DNA of 64,000 bases from Pseudomonadota bacterium (GTDB taxonomy: Bacteria > Pseudomonadota > Alphaproteobacteria > SP197): contig JBCCIS010000002.1 of the NCBI GenBank assembly GCA_039028155.1, forward strand, positions 124,001 to 188,000, written 5' to 3'. The number at the start of each line of letters is the position of its first letter. Position 1 is the stretch's first letter. The position numbers were made by a program, and so were the translations under genes. The notes under the pieces were generated by a model. That model did no database searches and had not been told where the DNA came from. It saw only the letters and a program-made list of their open reading frames with translations. This document shows, one piece after another, positions 26,604 to 35,858 of this stretch.

Positions 26604-27547
26604 GCGTCGAACTCGCGTCCGACCACATGCAGGTAGACGCCGGCCAGGCCAGGCTCGCGCAGGCGGGCTTCGTCGACCGCGACGCCCGCCGCGCTCAATT
26701 CATTCGACAGCGCCGCCAGCGCGGCAAGACCACCGTCGATGGTGCCGTACCAGGTCAGCGGGTCTTGGTCACTGGGCGCCAAGCCGGCGCCCACCAGCGC
26801 GGCTGCCGCTGGCTCGTCGGCGGCGGCCGCCAGATGCAGCAGCACGTCCTGGCCGGTCCCGAAGACCTCGGCGGTCAGTGCCTGGGGCGTGCCCTCGGCA
26901 ACCAGTCGTCCGTCGACCATGATGCCGACGCGGTCGGCCAGGGTCTCGGCCTCGGCCATATCGTGGGTGGCGATCAGGACGGTGGCGCCGCGCCCGCGCA
27001 CGCTGATCAGAAGCTCAGCGATCGCGCCACGCGCCGGCGCATCGACACCGACGGTCGGCTCGTCGAGCAGAACGAGTTCGGGGTTGTGAACCAGCGCGGC
27101 GCCGATATTGAGGCGCCGGCACATACCGCCTGACAGCACCGCGATGCGGTCGTCGGCCCGGTCGGCCAAGCCAACCGCCTGCAAGGTCGCGGCGGCCTGT
27201 TGGCGAGCCGGCGCGGCGCCAAGACCGGCGATGCGGCCGAACAGCATCAGGTTCTCCATCGCCGTCAGGTTCTCGTAAAGCGCGATCTCCTGCGGTACCA
27301 CGCCGAGCGAGCGGCGTACGCCGGGGTCTTGGCGCGGGTCGCGGCCGTTTAGCCGTATGGTCCCGGAATCGAGCGCCACGAGACCGGCGATGGCCCTTAC
27401 CAGCGACGATTTGCCGGCGCCGTTGGGGCCCAGAAGGGCATAGATAGATCCGGGCTGAAGTGAGAGATCGATACCGTCGAGCACATGGCGATCGCCCCGG
27501 GTAAGGCGCGCAGAGTCAACGTGAAGCGGTATCGCCTCCGACGCCAT
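26600..27547 (-). CDS. ABC transporter ATP-binding protein in the carotenoid operon
   Basis: The 315-residue protein has a Walker A motif GPNGAGKSS at about 39-47, Q-loop PQEI, the signature LSGGMCRRLNIG, Walker B LVLLDEPTVGVD and the switch His in ATHDMAEAE. A C-terminal extension of about 90 residues resembles the CcmA/DrrA/YbhF group that partners ABC-2 permeases. The start ATG overlaps the crtE stop (TGATG). It supplies energy for the permease encoded next. Confidence 0.9.
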   Translation of the reverse strand: MASEAIPLHVDSARLTRGDRHVLDGIDLSLQPGSIYALLGPNGAGKSSLVRAIAGLVALDSGTIRLNGRDPRQDPGVRRSLGVVPQEIALYENLTAMENLMLFGRIAGLGAAPARQQAAATLQAVGLADRADDRIAVLSGGMCRRLNIGAALVHNPELVLLDEPTVGVDAPARGAIAELLISVRGRGATVLIATHDMAEAETLADRVGIMVDGRLVAEGTPQALTAEVFGTGQDVLLHLAAAADEPAAAALVGAGLAPSDQDPLTWYGTIDGGLAALAALSNELSAAGVAVDEARLREPGLAGVYLHVVGREFDA

Positions 27548-28482
27548 CAGGCGTTGATCGTCGCGGTCGCGCCCGTTGGGGTGGCGCTGCCCAGGCGTTC
27601 ACGGTGGCTGTGCAGCACCATCTCGGCAAGGGCTGCGAACTCCTGACCTTCGGAGCCGAACGGCGCCACGGCGGAAATCGCCGCCGCGACATGGCGTTCG
27701 GCGCGCGCCTGGGCCTCGGCCGGGCGCATGATAGAGGTGAAGGACGCGCGCCCCTCGTCCTTGCCGACATCCTTGCCGATCACCGCCGTCTCGCCCAGCG
27801 TGTCCAGCAGGTCGTCCAGGATCTGGAAGGCCAGACCCAACAAGCGGCTGAACTCGCGCACCGCCGCCAACCTCTCGTCGTCGACGCCGGCGACGATGGC
27901 GCCGAATTCGGCGGCGGCGACGAACAGCGCGCCAGTCTTCAGGTGCTGAAGCTCCTCCAGCCGTTCGACGCCGCTCAGATCCTTGGTGTCGTGCAGGTCC
28001 TGCTCCTGCCCCGCTACCAGGCCTTCGGCGCCGACCGCATCGGCCAGGGTGGTGATCAGCCGCGCCTTGGTCTCGGCCGGCAGGGCCGCCGCGCCAATGA
28101 CGCCATAGGCGCGGTTTAAGAGGCCGATGCCGGCAAGCGTCGCGATATCCTCGCCCCAAACGCAGTGGTTGGCGGCCTGGCCCCGGCGCAGTTGGGCATC
28201 GTCCATGGAAGGCAGATCGTCGATGATCAGCGCGGCGCAATGCACCATTTCGATGACGCAGGCTGGATCCAAGGCCGCATCGTCGTCGCAGCCGAAATTG
28301 GAGGCCGCGATCATGGTGACCGCCGGGCGGATGCGCTTGCCACCGCCCAAGAGACTGTATCGCATGGCCGACTCCAGACGGCTGCCGCCGTCCGGCACGA
28401 GCCTGTCGAGCCGATCATCCACGCGCTGCCGGATCGAGGTCATCACCTGACCGATCTCCGGCTGTTTCTGAATTTTCCCCAT
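27547..28482 (-). CDS. crtE: Geranylgeranyl diphosphate synthase (or farnesyl diphosphate synthase-like)
   Basis: From ATG 28482 the protein has 311 residues. It has the first Asp-rich motif IIDDLPSMDD (86-95), GGGKRIRP near 46 and the second motif DDLLD near 225, the marks of trans-prenyl diphosphate synthases. Position with carotenoid genes makes C20 synthesis for CrtB the likely role; the IspA type cannot be excluded. Alternative starts are 28554 (longer) and 28443 (MTSIRQR, shorter); none has a strong ribosome site. It is the first gene of the minus-strand operon. Confidence 0.88.
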   Translation of the reverse strand: MGKIQKQPEIGQVMTSIRQRVDDRLDRLVPDGGSRLESAMRYSLLGGGKRIRPAVTMIAASNFGCDDDAALDPACVIEMVHCAALIIDDLPSMDDAQLRRGQAANHCVWGEDIATLAGIGLLNRAYGVIGAAALPAETKARLITTLADAVGAEGLVAGQEQDLHDTKDLSGVERLEELQHLKTGALFVAAAEFGAIVAGVDDERLAAVREFSRLLGLAFQILDDLLDTLGETAVIGKDVGKDEGRASFTSIMRPAEAQARAERHVAAAISAVAPFGSEGQEFAALAEMVLHSHRERLGSATPTGATATINA

Positions 28483-28714
28483 CACTGCAATACGCTTTGC
28501 CTGATCCACTGGATCATGGCCTGCACACCCCGTCCCTTGGCGCAATCCCATCACGGCAGATCCATGCCGCCGCGAGTGGCCTGCACGTCCTTATCATGTC
28601 GGAGCCTTCCATCGCGCGCCGCAACGGACGGCGGCGGTGACGGCGGTCTCCTGGTGCGCTCAGGTGACAGTCTAGCGGTTCGGGGCATGGCTGTCGCCGT
28701 CAACACGCGGCGGC
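28483..28714. other. Gene-free gap upstream of crtE
   Basis: This 232-bp gap between the serine hydrolase stop and crtE, both on the minus strand, must hold the crtE promoter. I saw no clear promoter, palindrome or small gene in it. Confidence 0.4.
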
Positions 28715-29833
28715 CTAGAGTGCGCTGTAGACGGAGTCGATCAGGCGGGTGTGCCGGGTGATCGCGTCGTCGCCTGAACCCAGCATGCGGTTCATCACAA
28801 ACGCCACGCCGAGGCTGGCCTCGGGATCGGCAAAAGCGAAGGCGCCGCCCCAGCCGGTATGACCGAAGGCTTTCAGACTGGGTCCAAACGCGCCGGTATC
28901 GTCGCCCAGCCGGAAACCGGCGGCAAACGCGGTCGGCAACCCCATGGAAACGTCGGGGCCGCGATACCGTTCGGCCGTGGCGGCGGCCAAGCCGTCTGCA
29001 GAAATCAAGTCGCCGCCGCCGGTCGCCAGGGCGCCGTAAAGTCTGGCGAGCGACCGCGCATCGGCCTGACCGTTGCCGGCGGGGATGTCGGCGGCCCGCC
29101 AGGCCCGCTCGTTCGGCGTCAACGCGGTGACGGTGGGGTTCTCCATGGCGTGGGGGTAACCGTTTTCCTTGATGTCCGCGAGCCAGTCGCTGGCATCGTC
29201 GCTCGCCACCAGTTCGGCCACGCGGTGGTCTTCGCTCTCCGGCAGGCCGACAAAGAACGCCATCTCCAACGGCCCGGCGATCTCCTCGGCGATGAAACGT
29301 CCGGGCATGCGGCCGTCGGCCCGGCGCAGTACTTCGCCCGCCAGATGTCCATAGGTCATCGCGTGATAGGCGCAACGGCTGCCCGGCGGCCACAAGGGCG
29401 CCATCTCGGCAAGCGCCTCGACCACGGGAAACCAAGCGTAGACACCATCGATATCCATCGCCCGGTCGAGGCCATTGAGACCGGCGCGATGCGACATCAC
29501 GAGGTCGAGGGTGATGTCGTCCTTGCCGTTTGCCGCAAACTCGGGCCAGACGCCAGCAATCGGCGCGTCATAGGCAAGCTGGCCGCGCTCGACCGCCATG
29601 GCGATGGCGAGCGCCATGACGCCCTTGGTGGTCGACCAGACATTGACCAGTGTGTCGCGCGCCCACGGCCGCGTACGCGCCGCGTCGGCATAGCCGCCAT
29701 AGAGATCAACGACCAGGCTTCCATCGTGGACGACCGCAAAGGCAGCACCCAGGTCGTGGCCGTCCGCCAGGTTGACTGCCATCGACTCGCGGCAGGCTTT
29801 GAACGCGTCGTCGCAGGTGCCTTCGACGTTCAT
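28715..29833 (-). CDS. Serine beta-lactamase-like hydrolase (EstB type)
   Basis: The 372-residue protein has the S-x-x-K motif as STTK near residue 68, a Tyr motif in AYHAMTYGH near 160 and a late HTGWGG that stands for the KTG box. There is no signal peptide. Cytoplasmic members such as EstB are esterases rather than antibiotic-degrading lactamases. The start at 29833 has GGGAGA seven bases upstream; a 12-codon extension to 29869 is less likely. It is divergent from the SnoaL gene. Confidence 0.85.
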   Translation of the reverse strand: MNVEGTCDDAFKACRESMAVNLADGHDLGAAFAVVHDGSLVVDLYGGYADAARTRPWARDTLVNVWSTTKGVMALAIAMAVERGQLAYDAPIAGVWPEFAANGKDDITLDLVMSHRAGLNGLDRAMDIDGVYAWFPVVEALAEMAPLWPPGSRCAYHAMTYGHLAGEVLRRADGRMPGRFIAEEIAGPLEMAFFVGLPESEDHRVAELVASDDASDWLADIKENGYPHAMENPTVTALTPNERAWRAADIPAGNGQADARSLARLYGALATGGGDLISADGLAAATAERYRGPDVSMGLPTAFAAGFRLGDDTGAFGPSLKAFGHTGWGGAFAFADPEASLGVAFVMNRMLGSGDDAITRHTRLIDSVYSAL

Positions 29834-29952
29834 CGTAGATGTCTCCCGGTCCGGTTTCGGCGTGCGCAACCCAGTCTCTAGACACTCGATGGCCAGCCCG
29901 GCAAGACGTATTGTCCTTCCGACTCCATACAGGGTTCAGCGGAGATTGCGCC

Positions 29953-30306
29953 ATGACACCGCGTGAGGTCGTCGAAGAGTGGGTGAAACGATTCAATGCT
30001 GCCGATGTGGCTGGCCTAGCGGCGCTCTATCACGATGACGCGGTCAACCATCAGGTCACGCAGGAGCCGGTCGAAGGGCGTCGCGCCATCGAGGCAATGT
30101 TCGCGTGTGAGTTCGCGACGGCCGAGATGACCTGTATCCCCGAGACCCTTCATGAAGCCGGTGACGTGGCCATTCTAGAATGGCGCGATCCCCTGGGTTT
30201 GCGCGGCTGCGGTTTTTTCACCGTTCGCGACGGGCGGATCGACTTTCAGCGTGGCTACTGGGACAAGCTGTCGTTTCTGAAACTCCACAACCTGCCGATC
30301 ACGTAA
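29953..30306 (+). CDS. SnoaL/NTF2-like small protein
   Basis: The 117-residue protein has a cone-like alpha+beta pattern: an N-terminal helix pair (VVEEWVKRFNAADVAGLAAL), YHDDAVNHQV and a C-terminal sheet with GCGFFTVRDGRIDFQRGYWD. Many relatives are annotated as SnoaL-like polyketide cyclases or limonene-epoxide-hydrolase-like, but most have unknown substrates. GGAGA precedes the ATG. A small membrane protein follows after 23 bp. Confidence 0.75.
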   Translation: MTPREVVEEWVKRFNAADVAGLAALYHDDAVNHQVTQEPVEGRRAIEAMFACEFATAEMTCIPETLHEAGDVAILEWRDPLGLRGCGFFTVRDGRIDFQRGYWDKLSFLKLHNLPIT

Positions 30307-30329
30307 CCGGACAGGCCGGAGCCGACGTC

Positions 30330-30551
30330 ATGCCGCTCTTCACCGTCGAAGCCCGTGATGGACGCGCCTATCGCATCGAAGCCGAGACCGCCGAGGCGGC
30401 GCGCCGCGAGGTCGCCGACGCCAAACGTTTGCCGCTTAGAGTGCTCGACGCCCGGCCGGCCGAGCGCCACCGCTCTGAGTGGAGCGTGCGGATCTTCCTG
30501 GCTGTCATCGCTGCATTCACGGCTCTTGGTTTGATCCTGGCGCTGCTTTAG
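30330..30551 (+). CDS. Small single-pass membrane protein
   Basis: The 73-residue protein has a polar N-terminal part (VEARDGRAYRIEAETAEAA) that looks like a short alpha+beta module, then one membrane helix (IFLAVIAAFTALGLILALL) at the C-terminus. No family was recognised. It probably shares a transcript with the SnoaL gene. Confidence 0.55.
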   Translation: MPLFTVEARDGRAYRIEAETAEAARREVADAKRLPLRVLDARPAERHRSEWSVRIFLAVIAAFTALGLILALL

Positions 30552-30613
30552 GGCCCGGGTCTTGTCTGTCGAACGTATGGATGCGTTGTTCGGCACCTCA
30601 TCATGTTTACATC

Positions 30614-30648
30614 GAGCAAGATAGGTTCAATTCGAACCGAACTTGCTC
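30614..30648. repeat. Intergenic palindrome
   Basis: GAGCAAGATAGGTTC (30614-30628) pairs with GAACCGAACTTGCTC (30634-30648) except for a three-base mismatch. It ends in TGCTCTAGGG like the element after the DUF4242 gene. It may terminate the preceding pair of genes or be a dispersed palindrome. Confidence 0.55.
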
Positions 30649-30699
30649 TAGGGCTGGTCGCCGGATCACATCAGGTTCACATCAACCGGGGAGGTAGCG

Positions 30700-31449
30700 A
30701 TGGAGAAGGTCGCCATGGTGACGGGCGCGGGCAGCGGTATTGGCCGCGCCGCCACACGGGCGCTGGCACAGCAGGGGTTCAACATGGTGCTGGTAGGGCG
30801 CCGGCCGGAGGCGCTCGACGCAACCGCCAACGAGATCGAAGCCGCAGGCGTTCGATGCCTGGCGGTGCCCACCGATGTCGGCAAGCCCGACTCCGTCCGC
30901 GCGTTGTTCGATAAAACGCAAGAGACGTTCGGTCGACTTGACGTGCTCTTCAACAATGCCGGCATGGGTGCAGCCGAGGTCGAGTTTGACGAACTCACTG
31001 ATGAGGTCTGGCAAGCCGTCGTCGACGTCAACCTGACAGGTTCGTTCCTGTGCGCGCGCCATGCCTTCGGCATGATGAAACGCCAGACGCCGATGGGCGG
31101 GCGAATCATCAACAACGGCTCGATCTCGGCGGACCGGCCGCGACCCATGTCGGCGGCCTATACAGCGACGAAACACGCGATCACCGGTTTGACCAAATCG
31201 ATCGCGCTGGACGGGCGTCCCTACGATATCGCGTGCGGCCAGATCGATATCGGCAACGCGGCGACCGAGATGACGGACGATATGGTCGCCGGCATGCCGC
31301 AACCCAATGGCGACATCATGCCGGAGCCGCGCATGGACGTGGAGCATGTGGCCCAAGCGGTGGGCTACATGGCCGGCCTGCCCCTGGCTTCCAACGTCCT
31401 CTTCATGACCGTCATGGCGACAAAGATGCCGTTGGTCGGACGGGGCTGA
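30700..31449 (+). CDS. Short-chain dehydrogenase/reductase
   Basis: The 249-residue protein has the Rossmann cofactor motif TGAGSGIG (residues 8-15), the NNAG stretch, a catalytic Ser in [10 protein letters not shown] and Tyr-x-x-x-Lys in [10 protein letters not shown] basic RRPEAL after strand 2 suggests NADP(H). The substrate is unknown. An enoyl-CoA hydratase-like gene follows after 41 bp, which points to acyl or hydroxyacyl metabolism. Confidence 0.88.
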   Translation: MEKVAMVTGAGSGIGRAATRALAQQGFNMVLVGRRPEALDATANEIEAAGVRCLAVPTDVGKPDSVRALFDKTQETFGRLDVLFNNAGMGAAEVEFDELTDEVWQAVVDVNLTGSFLCARHAFGMMKRQTPMGGRIINNGSISADRPRPMSAAYTATKHAITGLTKSIALDGRPYDIACGQIDIGNAATEMTDDMVAGMPQPNGDIMPEPRMDVEHVAQAVGYMAGLPLASNVLFMTVMATKMPLVGRG

Positions 31450-31490
31450 CACTGTGTGCCACCAGCAATGACATCCGTTGAGAGGTTCCC

Positions 31491-32309
31491 ATGGCCGAAG
31501 CGTGCGTGACCTATGACACCGATGGTTCGATCGCCGTTATCGCCCTGAACCGGCCGGAGAAGCTGAACGCCATCAACGCGGCGGTGCGCGCGGAAGCGAA
31601 GGAGGCCTTCTTGCGCGCCGACGAGGATGACGCCGTCTCTGTTGTCGTGCTGCGCGGCGAAGGGCGCAGCTTCTGCGTCGGTTACGACATCGGCGCGGAT
31701 GAAGTCGGTGACGACGTATCCGACCAGGACGCCCTGCAATGGCAGGCCCTGCTGGACGAATGCCTGGCCTTTGAGATGCTGCCCTGGCATCTCAGTAAGC
31801 CGGTTGTTGCATCGGTTCAGGGTCACACGCTGGGCGGCGGCTGCCAGTTCGCCATGTTCTGCGACCTCACGATCTCGGCCGATGACTGCTTGTTCGGTGA
31901 GCCGGAGTCGCGCTTCTCCGAACCCGGGCCTGTCGCGGTGATGCCGTGGCTGATCGGCTACAAACGCGCACGCGAGCTGCTCTATTTCGGCGACCTCATT
32001 GATGCGAAACGCGCGCTCGATATCGGCATGGTCAACAAGGTGGTGCCGCTCGATGAACTGCAGGATGCCACCATGGCCTACGCGAAACGCCTGAGCCTGA
32101 TTGGCGCGGAAACGCTCTCGACCATGAAACGCGTGTTGAACCGTGGCGCGGAGGCCGCCGGGTTCGACAATGCCATGCACGGCAGCGTCGAGGGATACGC
32201 ACCGCTTTATGCCATCCACACCGACATTCGCCGCGAGTTCGAAGCGATTACCCAGAAGGACGGCCTGCGGGCGGCGCTCAAGTGGCGCAAGGCGCAGTTT
32301 GACGGTTAG
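31491..32309 (+). CDS. Enoyl-CoA hydratase/isomerase family protein
   Basis: The 272-residue crotonase-fold protein has ALNRPEKLNAIN near residue 17, SFCVGYDI in the oxyanion loop region and HTLGGGCQFAMFCD near 108. In true hydratases this last segment carries a catalytic Glu (GGGCE); here Gln stands there, while a Glu remains in FGEPES. The reaction may therefore be different from simple hydration. It follows the SDR and probably shares its transcript. Confidence 0.85.
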   Translation: MAEACVTYDTDGSIAVIALNRPEKLNAINAAVRAEAKEAFLRADEDDAVSVVVLRGEGRSFCVGYDIGADEVGDDVSDQDALQWQALLDECLAFEMLPWHLSKPVVASVQGHTLGGGCQFAMFCDLTISADDCLFGEPESRFSEPGPVAVMPWLIGYKRARELLYFGDLIDAKRALDIGMVNKVVPLDELQDATMAYAKRLSLIGAETLSTMKRVLNRGAEAAGFDNAMHGSVEGYAPLYAIHTDIRREFEAITQKDGLRAALKWRKAQFDG

Positions 32310-32385
32310 CGTAGATTAGGCCGGCCTGTCCGAAAGGCACTACCTGTCGACATCGCGGGCTCGGTGACAGCGCGACCGAGCGGTG

Positions 32386-33960
32386 TCACGCCGGCAACCC
32401 CGCCTTGCGCAGGCCGCCGCGCAGTAGCTCGACATCCTTCATGCGCCGGTAGACGTGGCGATACTGGAAGTCCCAGTTGATGCGTTCGCTCAGGGCGGTT
32501 GCCGGATCACCGGCCCAAAGTGTTTCGAGTTCGCGAACATAGCGGTCGCGATAGGGCGCGACGCTGGACAATCGGCCGGCATGGGCGAAGGCAGCGACGA
32601 CCACGGTGATGTTCTCGTCGTGCTGATCCTCCGGGATCGACTCGAATGTCGCCGCGGCGGCTTCGGGCTCGCCGGCGAAGAATAGCGCCTCGCCCAGGTC
32701 GAACAGGAAGTAATCGGGAAACGTGGTCAGTCGGCGGATGGTTTGTTGCGCCAGCGCCAGCGCTTCGCCAGGCCGCCCCAGATAAACGAGTGCTGTGACC
32801 CAACCCATGATGACGTCGCCGTCGTGCGGGTTGATGGCGTACGCGCGCTGCAGGCAGCGCTCTGCCTCAGCATAGTCGCGATCCAGGATGTGACACCAGC
32901 CGAGCGCGCGCAGAGTCTGGGCGTCGGTCGGTTCGATGTCGTAGGCCTTCTCGGCAAGCGCATGCGCGCGCCGGAACGTCTCGGTGATCGCTGCGGTGTC
33001 GCCGAAACAGGTCAGCGTGGCAAGCCAGCGCGTTGCGTTGGCCAGCATGCCCAGACCAGGTGCGTAGTGCGGGTCGATCGCGATCGCACGTTCGGCGGCG
33101 GCCTTGACCGTCATCAGGTTCTTCAGGGTGCGTGCCTGCTGCGAGGCGTGGCGCGCGACGAGGTAGTGATCATAGGCACGCCAATCGCCCGGCATCCGCT
33201 GATGCGCCTGGCCGAGTGCCGCGGTCGCGAGTTCGCCCGAGAGCGTGGTGACGATGGTGGCGACGATCTCGTCTTGAATATCGAAGATCTCGGTCAACGT
33301 ACGATCGTAGCGTTCGGCCCACAGATGATGGCCGTTGGCGGCCTCAATCAACTGGACTGTGATACGGATCCGCTCGCCTATGCGGCGCAGGCTGCCTTCG
33401 AGCACGAAGTCGACGCCCAAGGCGTTGCCGACCTCGCTCATGTCGACGTCGTTATCGCGGTAGACGAACGATGCGCCGCGCGACGCAATGGTGATGCACT
33501 GCGATCGCGACAACTCGGTGATCAGGTCTTCGACGATGCCGTCGCTGAAGTAACGTTGCTCGGGGTCACCGCCCATGGTGTCGAACGGCAGAACCGCCAG
33601 CGACGGTTTTTGCACGGGGCTGGCCGGCATGATGGCCGGCCCGTGGGGGACGTCGTTATCGATGGTGCCGACAAAACGGAAACCGCGCCCTTTGATGGTA
33701 CGGATAAAGCGCTGGGTCGTGCCGTCGTCACCGATCGCGCGACGCGCGGACTTGACGCGGCTGGTCAGTGCCGTCTCCGACACCGTGCGGCCGTTCCAGA
33801 CCTTGTCGATGATCTCGCTTTTGCTGACCAGGCGGTCGCGGTTCTCGACCAACAGGATTAGCAGATCCAAGACCTGCGGCTCGACATGGACACGGTCGCC
33901 ATCACGGCGCACTTCGTAGGCGTCCGTGTCGATCACGCATCCGTCAAAAACGAACTTCAT
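32386..33960 (-). CDS. Winged-helix regulator with TolB-like and TPR domains (CadC/adenylate-cyclase-like)
   Basis: The 524-residue protein has an OmpR-type winged helix at 1-100 (VEPQVLDLLILLVENRD, TLKGRGFRF-like end), a linker, a TolB-type segment at about 118-230 beginning SLAVLPFDTMGGDPEQRYFSDG, and a TPR array from about 260 to 480. No membrane helix is seen. This layout is common in alphaproteobacteria and was often named adenylate cyclase by mistake, since no cyclase domain is present. It is divergent from a peroxiredoxin, which may be its target. Confidence 0.88.
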   Translation of the reverse strand: MKFVFDGCVIDTDAYEVRRDGDRVHVEPQVLDLLILLVENRDRLVSKSEIIDKVWNGRTVSETALTSRVKSARRAIGDDGTTQRFIRTIKGRGFRFVGTIDNDVPHGPAIMPASPVQKPSLAVLPFDTMGGDPEQRYFSDGIVEDLITELSRSQCITIASRGASFVYRDNDVDMSEVGNALGVDFVLEGSLRRIGERIRITVQLIEAANGHHLWAERYDRTLTEIFDIQDEIVATIVTTLSGELATAALGQAHQRMPGDWRAYDHYLVARHASQQARTLKNLMTVKAAAERAIAIDPHYAPGLGMLANATRWLATLTCFGDTAAITETFRRAHALAEKAYDIEPTDAQTLRALGWCHILDRDYAEAERCLQRAYAINPHDGDVIMGWVTALVYLGRPGEALALAQQTIRRLTTFPDYFLFDLGEALFFAGEPEAAAATFESIPEDQHDENITVVVAAFAHAGRLSSVAPYRDRYVRELETLWAGDPATALSERINWDFQYRHVYRRMKDVELLRGGLRKAGLPA

Positions 33961-34183
33961 GGCAAATCATCTTTCCGGCGCGCCGCGGCGGCGCTGATCG
34001 AGACCATCTAGCGTCCGATCAGGCGGAATGTGCGGGTTATAGCAAGAATCCACGATTTCTCCATGCAATCTCCAGGTTGCCGCCAAGCGGCCTGGGACAA
34101 GGCTTCCCATCTACCCGCCATTCGACACGAACCGGCGACCACGACCGGTGTCGGGTCCAACCTCTAAACAGGAGTAGATGGAA
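33961..34183. promoter_or_regulatory. Divergent intergenic region, regulator and peroxiredoxin
   Basis: This 223-bp gap holds the promoters of both genes. An imperfect dyad with arms CGACAC (34123-34128) and GTGTCG (34148-34153) lies about 30 bases before the peroxiredoxin start. No further element was seen. Confidence 0.35.
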
Positions 34184-34843
34184 ATGACTCTTAGAATTGG
34201 AAGTTTCGCACCGGACTTTGTTGCCGAGACGACCGAAGGCGAGATCCGCTTTCATGACTGGATCGGCGATTCCTGGGCGGTGCTGTTTTCGCACCCCAAG
34301 GACTTCACGCCGGTCTGCTCGACCGAGCTTGGCCATGTCGCCAGCCACAAGGACGAGTTCGACAAACGCGACTGCAAGATCATCGGTCTCAGCGTCGACA
34401 CGGTCGCCGACCACGAGGGCTGGGCCAACGACATCAAGGATCTAACGGGACATGCGCCGAACTTTCCGATCATCGGAGATCACGGTCTCGATATTGCGAA
34501 GCTCTACGACATGCTGCCCGAAGACGCCGGGAAGTCGTCGAAGGGCCGAACAGCCGCCGACAACCAGACGGTTCGTAACGTTTACGTGATCGGTCCCGAC
34601 AAACGCATCAAACTGATGATCGCCTACCCGATGAGCACAGGCCGCAACTTCGATGAGGTCCTGCGCGTCATCGATTCTCTCCAGCTGACCGCCCGCCATC
34701 AGGTGGCGACGCCGGTGAACTGGCAGCCGGGCGAAGACGTCATCATCGTCCCGGCAGTCTCCGACGAGGAAGCCAAGAAAAAGTTCCCCGAAGGCTGGGA
34801 CGCCAAGAAACCCTACATGCGCGTCGTCGCGCAGCCGGCTTGA
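34184..34843 (+). CDS. 1-Cys peroxiredoxin (Prx6 type)
   Basis: The 219-residue protein has the peroxidatic Cys45 in the motif DFTPVCSTELG and the long C-terminal extension (PVNWQPGEDVIIVP) of the Prx6 group. It reduces peroxides, needing an outside thiol such as glutathione. ATG 34184 is preferred because GGAG stands nine bases upstream; ATG 34178 would leave only three. It is followed by an exported rhodanese after 30 bp and may form an operon with it. Confidence 0.92.
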   Translation: MTLRIGSFAPDFVAETTEGEIRFHDWIGDSWAVLFSHPKDFTPVCSTELGHVASHKDEFDKRDCKIIGLSVDTVADHEGWANDIKDLTGHAPNFPIIGDHGLDIAKLYDMLPEDAGKSSKGRTAADNQTVRNVYVIGPDKRIKLMIAYPMSTGRNFDEVLRVIDSLQLTARHQVATPVNWQPGEDVIIVPAVSDEEAKKKFPEGWDAKKPYMRVVAQPA

Positions 34844-34873
34844 ACCGGCACTTGGGAGAAGGAGGGAAATCCC

Positions 34874-35776
34874 ATGACACCCTATAGACGCGCCTTCGGT
34901 CGTTTGTTCCTTGCCGTCCTTTTGGTGGCGGGCTGGGGCATACGCGCGCCGCTGGCCGACGGCTACGCCAACGGCCACCTGCTGGTCGAGACCGGCGATC
35001 TGGCCATCCTGCTCAACGAGCCGGGTCTTGGCGTTACAGACAATCTACGCATCATCGATGTAAGGCCGGCCGAGGACTATGCCGACGGCCATATCCCAGG
35101 CGCCATCCATCTGAGCGCCGACGATGTCATCGATCCGTCGAGCCATGTCGACGGCGCGCTTTATGACGCGGCGACGCTGGCGGTCATGCTGGGCGCGCGT
35201 GGCATCGACAAAGACAGCCGCGTCATCCTCTATGACGACAACGGCGGTTTTCATGCCTCACGGCTGTTTTGGATGCTGGAATACCTCGGTCACCGCGACG
35301 TCGCCGTCCTCAACGGTGGCTGGCCCAAGTGGTTCGGCGAGGGTTATGCGGTCAGCACCGAGACACCCGACGTCCAAAGCGCAACCTTTGCCGTCACGTT
35401 GACACCGCGCCGCATTGCGACCGCCGACTGGCTCTTGTCCCATCGCGATGATGACGATGTCGTGGTGATCGATGTCAGGCCGGTTTCCGCTTACGCCAAG
35501 GGTCACATTCCCTGGGCGCAGAACATTCCGTGGAAACAGAACCTGACCGACGACGGTGTCATGCGGTCCGCCGACGAGCTGATCGCGCATTTCGCCGCGC
35601 ATGGCGTTACCGAGGACACGGTGGTCGCGGTCCATTGTCAGAATGGCAAGGCGGCCGGTCACACATACTTTACCCTGCGTTTGCTCGGATTCCCCCAGGT
35701 GCGCAGCTACGACCGCTCCTGGGCCGAATGGGGCACGGCGGGCGATCTGCCCGTGGTCGTCGAGGCCGAGGGGTGA
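34874..35776 (+). CDS. Exported tandem-rhodanese sulfurtransferase
   Basis: The 300-residue protein has a signal peptide (hydrophobic LFLAVLLVAGWGI, likely cleaved near residue 29) and two rhodanese domains. The first (about 35-165) has an inactive loop; the second (about 180-290) carries the active Cys255 in HCQNGKAAGH. The overall order is that of thiosulfate and 3-mercaptopyruvate sulfurtransferases, but the loop is not the classical CGSGVTA or CRxGxT. Periplasmic location suggests thiosulfate or sulfane sulfur handling. Confidence 0.85.
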   Translation: MTPYRRAFGRLFLAVLLVAGWGIRAPLADGYANGHLLVETGDLAILLNEPGLGVTDNLRIIDVRPAEDYADGHIPGAIHLSADDVIDPSSHVDGALYDAATLAVMLGARGIDKDSRVILYDDNGGFHASRLFWMLEYLGHRDVAVLNGGWPKWFGEGYAVSTETPDVQSATFAVTLTPRRIATADWLLSHRDDDDVVVIDVRPVSAYAKGHIPWAQNIPWKQNLTDDGVMRSADELIAHFAAHGVTEDTVVAVHCQNGKAAGHTYFTLRLLGFPQVRSYDRSWAEWGTAGDLPVVVEAEG

Positions 35777-35795
35777 CGAACGCCACCGGAAGGGA

Positions 35796-35829
35796 TGGGG
35801 CCCGGTCCTGTCATGGCGGCCGGGCCCCA
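35796..35829. terminator. GC-rich hairpin after rhodanese gene
   Basis: TGGGGCCCGG (35796-35805) and CCGGGCCCCA (35820-35829) form a perfect 10-bp stem with a 14-nt loop, 20 bases after the rhodanese stop and 30 bases before the methyltransferase start. There is no T run. Confidence 0.6.
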
Positions 35830-35858
35830 CCAACCTCGCTCGATAAGAGGACAACACG

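Noticed and set aside
32386-33960. Adenylate cyclase
   Set aside because: No cyclase catalytic domain; the protein has winged-helix, TolB-like and TPR parts, a frequent misannotation.
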